64,000 nucleotides of DNA, taken from the NCBI GenBank assembly GCA_031378845.1, contig JANNES010000017.1:1-64000 (forward strand). Reading direction: 5' to 3'. Below the pieces are notes generated by a model, which worked only from the letters and a program-made list of their open reading frames with translations, had not been told where the DNA came from and did not search any database. The number at the start of each line of letters is the position of its first letter. Positions within the stretch are counted from its first letter, which is position 1. This DNA comes from JAJNPS01 sp031378845 (lineage in GTDB: Bacteria > Pseudomonadota > Alphaproteobacteria > Rhodobacterales > Rhodobacteraceae). The translations under genes and the position numbers were made by a program. This document shows positions 45,664 through 52,784 of the stretch, in pieces.

Positions 45664-46407
45664 ATGATCAACCAAAGCACCTTGCCCCCGGCCACCGGCA
45701 GGGTTGCCCTTTTGGATGTCGCGCGCACGGCAGCGCTGGTGGGGATGGCGACCTTTCATTTCGTCTATGATCTTGAAGCATTCGGCTACGTTGCGCCCGG
45801 CACGGCGCTTACCGGCGGTTGGGCGTTCTTTTCGCGCGTGGTGGCCAGCAGTTTTCTGTTCCTCGTCGGGATCAGCCTCTATCTGGCGCATGGTCAGGCC
45901 ATTCGCTGGCCGAAATTCTGGTGGCGTCTGGCGCAGGTCGGTGGGGCGGCGGCGCTGATCACGGCGGCCACATGGTATGCGCTTGGCCACCAGTTCATCT
46001 TTTTTGGCATCCTGCATTGCATTGCGGTCAGCAGCCTTCTGGGTCTGGTGGTCCTGCGCTGGCCTGTAACCGTGCTGCTGATGGTGTCCGCCGCGGTCTT
46101 TGCGTTGCCCCGAATGCTGCGCCTGGATACCTTTGGCAGCCCTTGGCTGGTCTGGCTGGGCCTCGGCACCACCCCCGTCTATGCGGCGGATTTCCTGCCG
46201 GTCTTTCCGTGGTTCGCCCCGGTTCTCTTTGGCATCGCCGTGGCAAAAATCCTGACATCACAGGGCATATGGCCGCGCCTCGCGCGACCCTCGGGCCGCC
46301 TCTTGCAGCGCCTCGGCTGGCCCGGGCGACACAGCCTGATCATCTACCTTATCCACCAGCCGATCCTGATCGGGATCATCTGGTCGGTGACGAAACTGGC
46401 CCGCTAG
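45664..46407 (+). CDS. DUF1624 (heparan-glucosaminide acetyltransferase-like) membrane protein
   Basis: 247 residues with about seven membrane helices. RVALLDVARTAALVGMATFHFVYDLE is the DUF1624 start, containing the conserved Asp and His, and SLIIYLIHQPILIGIIW is the end. The family resembles membrane acyltransferases; the substrate in bacteria is not known. The ATG at 45664 is favoured over GTG 45628. Convergent with the amidase, overlapping by four bases. Confidence 0.85.
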   Translation: MINQSTLPPATGRVALLDVARTAALVGMATFHFVYDLEAFGYVAPGTALTGGWAFFSRVVASSFLFLVGISLYLAHGQAIRWPKFWWRLAQVGGAAALITAATWYALGHQFIFFGILHCIAVSSLLGLVVLRWPVTVLLMVSAAVFALPRMLRLDTFGSPWLVWLGLGTTPVYAADFLPVFPWFAPVLFGIAVAKILTSQGIWPRLARPSGRLLQRLGWPGRHSLIIYLIHQPILIGIIWSVTKLAR

Positions 46408-47276
46408 CTGCGCCCGTCCAGTGTCGCCACCGCGCCATAAGTCTCTGGCCGCCGGTCACGAAACAGCCCCCATGTCCGGCGCAGCACCGCGATGGCATCC
46501 AGATCAAAACGATGCATGATCACCGCTTGGGCGTCCCGCTGCGCCCGTGCCATCACCGCGCCGGTCTGATCGGCGATAAAGCTTGAGCCGTAGAACGTCA
46601 CCGCCCGCCCATCGGGCGCCACTTCGCGCCCCGTACGGTTGGCAGCAATCACCGGCAGAATGTTGGCCGCTGCATGGCCCCGCATCACCATCTCCCAATG
46701 CGGCTGGCTGTCATAACTTGGGTCCGCAGGCTCCGACCCGATCGCGGTCGGGTAAAGCAGCATCTCCGCCCCGCCCAGTGCCATCGCGCGCGCGCATTCA
46801 GGAAACCACTGGTCCCAGCAGATGCCGACCCCGATCCGCCCCTTTGCCGCCTCCCAGACCCGATAGCCGGTGTCGCCGGGCGAAAAGTAGAACTTTTCCT
46901 CATAGCCGGGGTTCTGCGGGATGTGCGTCTTCCGGTAGTTTCCCAGCACCCGGCCATCGGCATCGATCATCGCCACAGAATTGAAAAAGACGGTCCCTGC
47001 GCGTTCAAAGTAAGAACACGGCAACACCACGCCCAGCTCTCGCGCCAGCAAAGCAAAGCGGGCAATCAGCGGATGCCCCACCATGGGCTGCGCCAGCTCA
47101 AGGTATCTGGCATGTTCCTCGATGCAGAAATAGGGCGCGGCGAACAGCTCTTGCACCAGCACGACCTCGGCCCCCTGACCCGCTGCCTGGCGGACCAGCG
47201 CCTCGGCCCGGTCGGCATTTGCGGGCAGCTCCCACATGCAGGCAAATTGCGTGGCGGCAACGGTGACAGGACGCAT
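46404..47276 (-). CDS. aguB: N-carbamoylputrescine amidase
   Basis: 290 residues, nitrilase superfamily. Catalytic triad visible as Glu43 (VQELF), Lys116 (YRKTHIP) and Cys153 (GICWDQWFPE). The PTAIGSEP segment with Asp/Ser pattern is characteristic of AguB. Releases putrescine from N-carbamoylputrescine. The ATG at 47276 gives the family start and length. The ornithine-decarboxylase-like gene lies 1.3 kb upstream on the same strand, supporting a polyamine role. No agmatine deiminase is in the window. Confidence 0.9.
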   Translation of the reverse strand: MRPVTVAATQFACMWELPANADRAEALVRQAAGQGAEVVLVQELFAAPYFCIEEHARYLELAQPMVGHPLIARFALLARELGVVLPCSYFERAGTVFFNSVAMIDADGRVLGNYRKTHIPQNPGYEEKFYFSPGDTGYRVWEAAKGRIGVGICWDQWFPECARAMALGGAEMLLYPTAIGSEPADPSYDSQPHWEMVMRGHAAANILPVIAANRTGREVAPDGRAVTFYGSSFIADQTGAVMARAQRDAQAVIMHRFDLDAIAVLRRTWGLFRDRRPETYGAVATLDGRS

Positions 47277-47307
47277 CAAGAATTCCTCGGGGATGTCAGG
47301 CCGCAGC

Positions 47308-48387
47308 CTAACCTTTTCCCGACGCCACTGAAAAGTCCGAAGCGACCGGCGCGTCGCGCGCCGACCCGCCAGCCGAGGGATGCACGCGTTCGGACGGATC
47401 GCGCCCGACGATCCGGCGGCCGCGCAACAAAAAGACGCCCCCCCAGCCGCGCCATGTCCCCACCATCGGGGCCGCGGCATCGCAAGGATATCGCGCCTGC
47501 CAGCCATCGGGCAGCCGCAACCCTGCCGCACCTGCGCGGTCCAGCATCCAGACCAGCGGCAGATTGGCCAGCGGACGTGCCACCTGGACCATGCCGATAT
47601 GGCCGCCGACATCGCCATGCGCGCCGCGAAACCAGACTTGCTCTACCGCATCCAACCGGTCGGGCGGCACGTCCCACAGGACCGGCTGAAACACTGCCCG
47701 TGTCTCATGCAGCGCCAACGCCTGCGCGCCGCGCAGGATGCTGCGGCCAAGCTCCGGGCTGTGAAACGAATTGCGCTTGTCCGTCAGCATCCACAAAAGC
47801 GGCAGCCTCAGGCCCAGCGCCTTGACGGTGTCAAACACCCCGACGAGTGCAATCGGGGCCTCATCGTGGCAAAAACGCATTGCAAAGTCGCGCGCAAAGG
47901 TTCCTCCGGGGTCTTGGCGGTAATGGCGGTACACCTGCCTGACCGCCCGCTCGGTCGCCTCTTCGCGTCGCAAAAGGCCGACCCGGTCGATCACGCCGGC
48001 CAGCGACCGCACAGCGAACGCGCCGCGTGAGTAGCCGATCAGGTAGATGCGATCCCCCGGTCGATAATGGCTGGCAAGCCAACCATATGCGCGCCGGATC
48101 TGCCGGTTCAGCCCGCGCCCTTGGGCCAATGCCGGCAGAGCGCGCCACCCCGTCCACTGCAGACCGGGCTCGTAATAGACGGTGCGGTCATAGCGCCGAC
48201 CAGCTTCGGTCAGGAGCCTGTAGATCAGCCCGCAATTGCCTTCGCGCCCATCGCTCAGCGTCGACATGGTGCCGTCGAGGATGATGACGTGATCGACAAC
48301 ACCGCGCAGGCGCCCGGGCGGAGGGGCGGCGGCAGGGGCCGAGGCGACCGGGACGGGACCCTGCCACCAGCGGCGCAGGCGACCCAA
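47308..48387 (-). CDS. DUF2235 alpha/beta-hydrolase domain protein
   Basis: 359 residues if it starts at TTG 48387; the start is uncertain. AAAGGAG is present about 20 bases upstream but no ATG or GTG is near. The DUF2235 domain begins at VDHVIILDGTMSTL and has the serine nucleophile in LIGYSRGAFAVRSLAG, then VGVFDTVKALGL and FRGAHGDVGGH with the likely His. Related domains occur in phospholipase effectors (Tle-type) and uncharacterised hydrolases. No signal peptide seen. It lies between aguB and the decarboxylase. Confidence 0.8.
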   Translation of the reverse strand: MGRLRRWWQGPVPVASAPAAAPPPGRLRGVVDHVIILDGTMSTLSDGREGNCGLIYRLLTEAGRRYDRTVYYEPGLQWTGWRALPALAQGRGLNRQIRRAYGWLASHYRPGDRIYLIGYSRGAFAVRSLAGVIDRVGLLRREEATERAVRQVYRHYRQDPGGTFARDFAMRFCHDEAPIALVGVFDTVKALGLRLPLLWMLTDKRNSFHSPELGRSILRGAQALALHETRAVFQPVLWDVPPDRLDAVEQVWFRGAHGDVGGHIGMVQVARPLANLPLVWMLDRAGAAGLRLPDGWQARYPCDAAAPMVGTWRGWGGVFLLRGRRIVGRDPSERVHPSAGGSARDAPVASDFSVASGKG

Positions 48388-48489
48388 CAGGGACGTGGCG
48401 CAGCTCCTTTGCGATCGGGTCTCTGCTTGCCGCGACCAAAATGACCCCAGGCGCAAAGATCGTCTCAGCGGTCTTAGCGCAAAAGCATG

Positions 48490-48517
48490 CCCCTTGCCGG
48501 GGTCATCCGGCAAGGGG
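48490..48517 (-). terminator. Terminator hairpin after the decarboxylase gene
   Basis: Perfect 11-base arms CCCCTTGCCGG and CCGGCAAGGGG with a 6-base loop, 40 bases after the stop at 48557. On the minus strand it is followed by CATGCTTTTGCG, a short T-run. It makes an ATG at 48513 unsuitable as the start of the next gene. Confidence 0.75.
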
Positions 48518-48556
48518 CCATGAACATCGAATTTGAACTACGTGATCACAAAGGCT

Positions 48557-49702
48557 TCACCGCTCCAGCGCCAGAACCGTGACATAGCTCAACTCGCCAA
48601 AACCGTTAAAGCGGGTGTTGGTCACCGTCGAATACGCCCCCATGCCATTGAAGACCACGAAATCCTCTTCGGCAATATCGGCGGGCAGCCCCACATCGCC
48701 GGGCAGACGGTCCACGGAGTCGCAGGTCGGGCCGAACACGATGCGCGGCATGATGCGGCCTTTGCGTCGGGCCCCATTGGCGTCCATCGCATAGACCCGG
48801 TCAATGACGCCGATCTGGCCCAACTCATTCAGTGAGCCATAGATGCCGTCGTTCAGGAACACGTGCGTATCGTCACGCAACGCCTTGATCCGCGAAACCA
48901 GCGCAAAAGCATCGCCACACAGCGCGCGCCCCGGCTCGCAGACAAGCGCCGGGCGATCCACGCCAAACGCCTCGGTCGTCACCCGGTCGATCAGCGAAAA
49001 AGTCGCGTCGAACTGCGGCATCACCCCGTTCAGCCGGTGCGACGGAAACCCGCCGCCGACATTCAGCCGCGCGATCCTGACGCCTGCATCGCGCGCAATC
49101 TCGGCCGCAGCGCGAATGTAGGACCCCCAGGCGTTGGGATCGGTGCATTGGGTGCCCGGATGGAAGGTGATCGACGGGATAAAGCCCGCCTCGGCCACGG
49201 TTTTCAACAGGTCAACCGCGACATCTGCGGTCGCCCCGAACTTGGCGCCAAAGTTGTAAGCCGCCCCCGCCACAGGCAGCTTGAAGCGCACGGTGATTTC
49301 CGTGCCCTCAGCCGGGACCATCTCGATCAGCTTGGCCAGTTCAGACCGGCTGTCGACGGAATAGGACTTGATGCCCAGATCCACCGCCGTCGCGATCTCG
49401 TGGCGCGCGCGCACCGGGTTGTTGTAATGCATCGCGGCATCCGGGGCCAAACGGCGGATCAGCCGCATCTCGAACGGCGAGGCCACGTCAAAGCCGCGAA
49501 TGCCCGCCGCGACCAGGTTTTCCACAACCTCTTCGCCGGGGTTCGACTTTACCGCATAGGTCACAAGGCCGGGAAACCCGTCAAGGAACTGGCGCGCCAC
49601 CGATTGCAGGGCCGCCGGACTGAAAAACAGCACGGGGTTTTCCGGGCGATGCGTTTTGACGAACTCGGTCGGGTTGGTCCAGATACATTTAGACAGTCCC
49701 AT
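48557..49702 (-). CDS. Ornithine/lysine-type PLP decarboxylase (alanine-racemase fold)
   Basis: 381 residues from ATG 49702, behind AAAGGAT. Group IV (fold-type III) decarboxylase: Schiff-base Lys52 in TYAVKSNPG, phosphate-binding GGGFPSHR, CEPGRALCGDA, and the second-subunit catalytic Cys in FGPTCDSVDRL. The length and motifs fit ornithine decarboxylase, making putrescine; lysine or other diamino acids remain possible. Preceded by a 5' leader with strong secondary structure and followed by a terminator. An Lrp-type regulator is divergent. Confidence 0.92.
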   Translation of the reverse strand: MGLSKCIWTNPTEFVKTHRPENPVLFFSPAALQSVARQFLDGFPGLVTYAVKSNPGEEVVENLVAAGIRGFDVASPFEMRLIRRLAPDAAMHYNNPVRARHEIATAVDLGIKSYSVDSRSELAKLIEMVPAEGTEITVRFKLPVAGAAYNFGAKFGATADVAVDLLKTVAEAGFIPSITFHPGTQCTDPNAWGSYIRAAAEIARDAGVRIARLNVGGGFPSHRLNGVMPQFDATFSLIDRVTTEAFGVDRPALVCEPGRALCGDAFALVSRIKALRDDTHVFLNDGIYGSLNELGQIGVIDRVYAMDANGARRKGRIMPRIVFGPTCDSVDRLPGDVGLPADIAEEDFVVFNGMGAYSTVTNTRFNGFGELSYVTVLALER

Positions 49703-49756
49703 CGGCGTGATCCTTTCTGCCAACAAGACGCAAGCCCTTTCCCGTTGCAGCGGGAT

Positions 49757-49808
49757 AGCGGCACCTGCGCGGTTTATTTAAAAACCAGGCCAGGTGCGTA
49801 TGAGCCGC
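49757..49808 (-). promoter_or_regulatory. Structured leader upstream of the decarboxylase gene
   Basis: On the minus strand GCACCTG (49797-49791) pairs with CAGGTGC (49767-49761), and an inner GGTTT/AAACC helix sits in the loop. Outer GCGG/CCGC words extend the stem across a bulge, and a second small hairpin CCCG-CTGCAA-CGGG follows at 49741-49754. Alphaproteobacterial ornithine decarboxylase genes are known to carry a speF leader RNA. Whether this is that element needs a covariance search. No terminator T-run is seen. Confidence 0.55.
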
Positions 49809-49887
49809 CCTTTTCCTGCAACTGAGGATGCTGCATATGAGATACATTTTCACCGAACAAAACTGTATATCTGTATGTTTTTCTCGT

Positions 49888-49893
49888 TATAAT
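49888..49893 (+). promoter_or_regulatory. -10 element of the lrp-type gene
   Basis: TATAAT lies 24 bases before the ATG at 49917, in the AT-rich intergenic region shared with the decarboxylase. No good -35 is seen, consistent with a regulated promoter. TGCATAT (49831-49837) and ATATGCA (49911-49917) form a distant inverted pair around it. Confidence 0.5.
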
Positions 49894-49916
49894 GACCGAA
49901 AAATCGGACAATATGC

Positions 49917-50348
49917 ATGGATGAACTTGATCGCAACATATTGGGGCTTCTGGGGGCGGATGCGCGTATGTCGGTGGCGACCCTTGCGCGGCGACTAAAG
50001 GTTGCGCGCTCCACCATCCAGGCGCGGCTGGAACGGCTTGAGACGACCGGCGTCATCGCAGGCTACACGCTAAAGTTGGGCGAACAGGCGCGCGAGGGAC
50101 GGCTGCGCGCCTCGGTTCTTGTCACAATCGAACCTCGGGCCCAAGCCGCGATCCTTGCGCGCCTCAAAACCATGACGGAGGTGGAGCGGGTGGTGACCAC
50201 TTCGGGCCGGTTTGACCTGCTGATGCAGATTGCCGCCGCCAATACCCAGTCGCTGGATCATGTGCTGGACCAGATCGGTGCCCTGCAGGGGGTGAAGTCG
50301 TCCGAGAGCCTGATCCATCTAAGTACGCGGATCGACAGGGCGGTTTAA
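49917..50348 (+). CDS. Lrp/AsnC family transcriptional regulator
   Basis: 143 residues. An N-terminal helix-turn-helix (MDELDRNILGLLGADARMSVATLARRLKV region, recognition helix ARSTIQARLERLE) precedes the AsnC/RAM ligand-binding domain (about 65-140). These proteins sense amino acids and often regulate the adjacent divergent gene, here the decarboxylase, so ornithine, lysine or arginine sensing is a reasonable inference. Confidence 0.9.
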   Translation: MDELDRNILGLLGADARMSVATLARRLKVARSTIQARLERLETTGVIAGYTLKLGEQAREGRLRASVLVTIEPRAQAAILARLKTMTEVERVVTTSGRFDLLMQIAAANTQSLDHVLDQIGALQGVKSSESLIHLSTRIDRAV

Positions 50349-50764
50349 CGGCTGCCGATGTCGCCTTGGCCTTCTCAGGGACTGGCGCGATCTCGTAAAC
50401 CAAAGGCGCTTTGCGATGATGGCGCACCTGCAGCGTTTGCCCTTTGCAAGGGGTTCTGGATGTCAGTGCATCATCCCCGTGAACGTCCTGCCCCGTGGCA
50501 CGACTGGTGCGCGTAGATGTATAGGTGGCCATGTGGGTCTTGCAGGTTGTCAGGCCAAACTCGCCACAGGTCCTTGTTCCGCTGTCGTGTTTTCAACACG
50601 GCCAATCGCAACATCACCGCTGAAGGAAGGCCGCGGGGCGTTCACAGACCACGCGACCGCGATGATCACGACAAAGGCCGTTGTGCCCAGCATTGCTGAC
50701 AAAAATCGCGACACGCTGATCTTGCACAATCCAAAAATGAGACCCTTTGGGATCGGTCATTTCT
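50349..50764. other. Gap between convergent regulator genes
   Basis: 416 bases between the lrp-type gene and the 3' end of the tetR-type gene. Open frames on both strands (for example 50416-50784 on the plus strand) have neither ribosome sites nor recognisable domains. I see no terminator that I can defend. Confidence 0.5.
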
Positions 50765-51352
50765 TCAAATGCCCTCGGGCGTGACGCGGCGGATCAGGCG
50801 GGCGATCATTGCATCCTGGGCTGCGCGGTCCATCGTGCTGATCATCTTGAACCGTCCCGACATCGTCAGATCGGCAAGCCCATGTGCCATGGCCCAGGCA
50901 GCCACGAGGTCTTCTGGTCCGCCACCTATTGCCGTCACCTGATCGACCAGATGCTGATAAGACGCGCCACCTGCTGCCATCAAATCCGGGTCATCCATTT
51001 TTGGCCGGGCAGAGGCAAAGATCAGCCGGAACAAGGTCGGCCTCTCATGCGCAAAATCGACATATCCAAGGCCGGCTGCCACCAACTGCGCGGCAGGGTC
51101 GGCGGCTGCTGCCACTTCGCGCCGCCGTTGACAGGCCAAAAACTGGCGGTGCCCTTCAACCGCCAAAGCTGTCAACAGCCCATTCGCATCGCCAAAGTGA
51201 TGCGCGGGGGCCGCGTGGCTGACCCCTGCCCTTTTGGCCACCGATCTGAGCGAGAACGCTTCGATCCCGCGTTCGGCCAATTCCATTTCGGCCGCCGCAA
51301 GCAGCGCGCTGCGCAGATCGCCGTGATGATAGGGTCTGTCCACTGTTGTCAT
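50765..51352 (-). CDS. TetR family regulator with WHG-type C-terminal domain
   Basis: 195 residues. N-terminal HTH (LLAAAEMELAERG, then SLRSVAKRAGVSHAAPAHHFGD) of the TetR class, and a C-terminal ligand domain with AAWAMAHGLADL typical of the WHG group. Divergent from the 51452 gene across 99 bases that hold inverted repeats, so it probably represses that cassette and itself. Confidence 0.9.
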   Translation of the reverse strand: MTTVDRPYHHGDLRSALLAAAEMELAERGIEAFSLRSVAKRAGVSHAAPAHHFGDANGLLTALAVEGHRQFLACQRRREVAAAADPAAQLVAAGLGYVDFAHERPTLFRLIFASARPKMDDPDLMAAGGASYQHLVDQVTAIGGGPEDLVAAWAMAHGLADLTMSGRFKMISTMDRAAQDAMIARLIRRVTPEGI

Positions 51353-51389
51353 GCACCCTGCTTAACCTGTCGCCGCACGGCTGTCAAAA

Positions 51390-51442
51390 TTATCTTGACA
51401 GTGGATAGATAAACCTCCAATAATCCTGACATCGTCAAGATA
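51390..51442. promoter_or_regulatory. Promoter and candidate TetR operator
   Basis: TTGACA (51395-51400) and AATAAT (51419-51424), 18 bases apart, form a plus-strand promoter for the ABA4-like gene. TTATCT (51390-51395) and AGATAA (51407-51412) flank the -35, and TATCTTGAC (51391-51399) is repeated in inverse as GTCAAGATA (51434-51442) downstream of the -10. TGAC-ATC-GTCA at 51427-51437 is a further short palindrome. Binding there would block the promoter. Confidence 0.6.
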
Positions 51443-51451
51443 GAGGTTCTC

Positions 51452-51892
51452 ATGCCCCCCGACACCCTGTTTCAAATCGCCAACCCGCTGGCCCTTTTGG
51501 GCTGGATTGCCCTGCTTGCCTCCCCCGTGTCGCCGCGCTGGTCTGACCGCATAGCCGGGCTTGCAATCCCGCTTTTGCTGTCGGTCGGCTATACCGCCCT
51601 GATCCTCGTGCATTGGGCCGACGCCGAGGGTGGGTTTTCCTCCCTTCCCGACGTAATGACTCTTTTCACCTCTCCCGGGGTCGCCCTCGCCGGATGGGTT
51701 CATTACCTCGCTTTTGACCTCTTTGTCGGCGCCTGGATCACCCGCTCCGCCCGCGCCGAAGCCATCCCCTTCGTCTTCATCCAGCCCTGCCTCGTACTCA
51801 CCTTCCTCTTCGGCCCCGCAGGGTTCCTGACCTTCACCGCCTTGCGCGCGATCTATGCCGCAAAGGCCTCAGCCGCCAAAGCCGCATCATGA
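51452..51892 (+). CDS. ABA4-like (DUF4281) membrane protein
   Basis: 146 residues, four membrane helices. LFQIANPLALLGWIALL, LAGWVHYLAFDLFVGAWI and FLFGPAGFLTF fit the ABA4-like family. The plant founder ABA4 is needed for neoxanthin formation; the bacterial function is unknown. AGAGG lies five bases before the ATG. Stop overlaps the next gene (ATGA). Facing the TetR gene. Confidence 0.88.
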   Translation: MPPDTLFQIANPLALLGWIALLASPVSPRWSDRIAGLAIPLLLSVGYTALILVHWADAEGGFSSLPDVMTLFTSPGVALAGWVHYLAFDLFVGAWITRSARAEAIPFVFIQPCLVLTFLFGPAGFLTFTALRAIYAAKASAAKAAS

Positions 51893-52716
51893 CCTTCACA
51901 CTCACTTCTTCTCCCCGCGCCTCCGTCGATCTGTCCCGCATGTGGCGCGACGCCCCGGCTTTCACGGGCCTTGGCCTGCTCCTCGTCGCGGCGCTCATCC
52001 CGCTTTATGCCGCCATGGCGCTGGACACCCGCATCTTTCAGGGCGAGAGCCCATGGCTGAAACCGGTCAAGTTTCACTACGCCCTGTCGATCTATCTGAT
52101 CACGCTGGCGTTTTTCGCGCGATATGTGTCGGCAACCTTGCGTACAACACGTCGCTGGCGAGCCTTTACCGCCGTCGTCTGCATCGCCGTGCTGTACGAA
52201 GTCCTGTGGCTCGGTGCCGCCGCCAGCATGAACGTGGCCTCGCATTTCAACAGCACCTCTCAAGCCTGGATCATGGCCTATGCTCTGGCAGGCGTCTCTG
52301 CGGTGCTACTGACCTCGGGCAGCCTTGGAGTTGGGATCGCCGTTGCCCGCAACCGCGGCACCGGGCTCACCTCGGCGGTGCATCTTTCGGTATGGCTGGG
52401 GCTGGTGCTGACCTTCGTGCTGACGCTTGTCGTGGCAGGCTACTTGTCCTCCAACGGCACCCATTTCGTCGGCAGCTCCACCCGGCAGCTGGCGATCCTC
52501 GGCTGGTCGCGCGATGCGGGCGATCTGCGGGTGGCGCATTTCCTTGCCACCCATGCCCTGCACGGTCTGCCCCTGGTAGGCGTGCTGGCGCAATCCCTTG
52601 TCCCGTCGCGAGCACGGCTTGTCATATCGGTCGCAGGTATCGGCTATGCGGCGCTGGTTGCGGGAACCTTTGCCCAGGCGCTTGCGGGCCAGCCTTTCCT
52701 CGCCTGGCTTGGCTGA
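51889..52716 (+). CDS. Multi-pass membrane protein of unknown function
   Basis: 275 residues with about seven hydrophobic helices. Polar signatures between helices include FQGESPWLKPVKFHYALSIY, ASMNVASHFNSTS and RDAGDLRVAHFLATHALHG; the His/Asp content in these loops could bind a ligand or metal. I do not recognise the family. Coupled to the ABA4-like gene by a four-base overlap and presumably under the same TetR control. Confidence 0.8.
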   Translation: MTFTLTSSPRASVDLSRMWRDAPAFTGLGLLLVAALIPLYAAMALDTRIFQGESPWLKPVKFHYALSIYLITLAFFARYVSATLRTTRRWRAFTAVVCIAVLYEVLWLGAAASMNVASHFNSTSQAWIMAYALAGVSAVLLTSGSLGVGIAVARNRGTGLTSAVHLSVWLGLVLTFVLTLVVAGYLSSNGTHFVGSSTRQLAILGWSRDAGDLRVAHFLATHALHGLPLVGVLAQSLVPSRARLVISVAGIGYAALVAGTFAQALAGQPFLAWLG

Positions 52717-52784
52717 GGCGCAAACTGCTTTTCCTTGCGCTTGGGGCAGGCTAGAACCCGCCCCAAGCACAAGGAATGACGCCG

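Noticed and set aside
48388..48513. ATG at 48513 as start of the DUF2235 gene
   Set aside because: It lies within the terminator hairpin of the preceding gene, and the added 42 residues are Arg-rich without family match.
50416..50784. 122-codon plus-strand frame as a gene
   Set aside because: No ribosome site, no domain, overlaps the end of the TetR gene.
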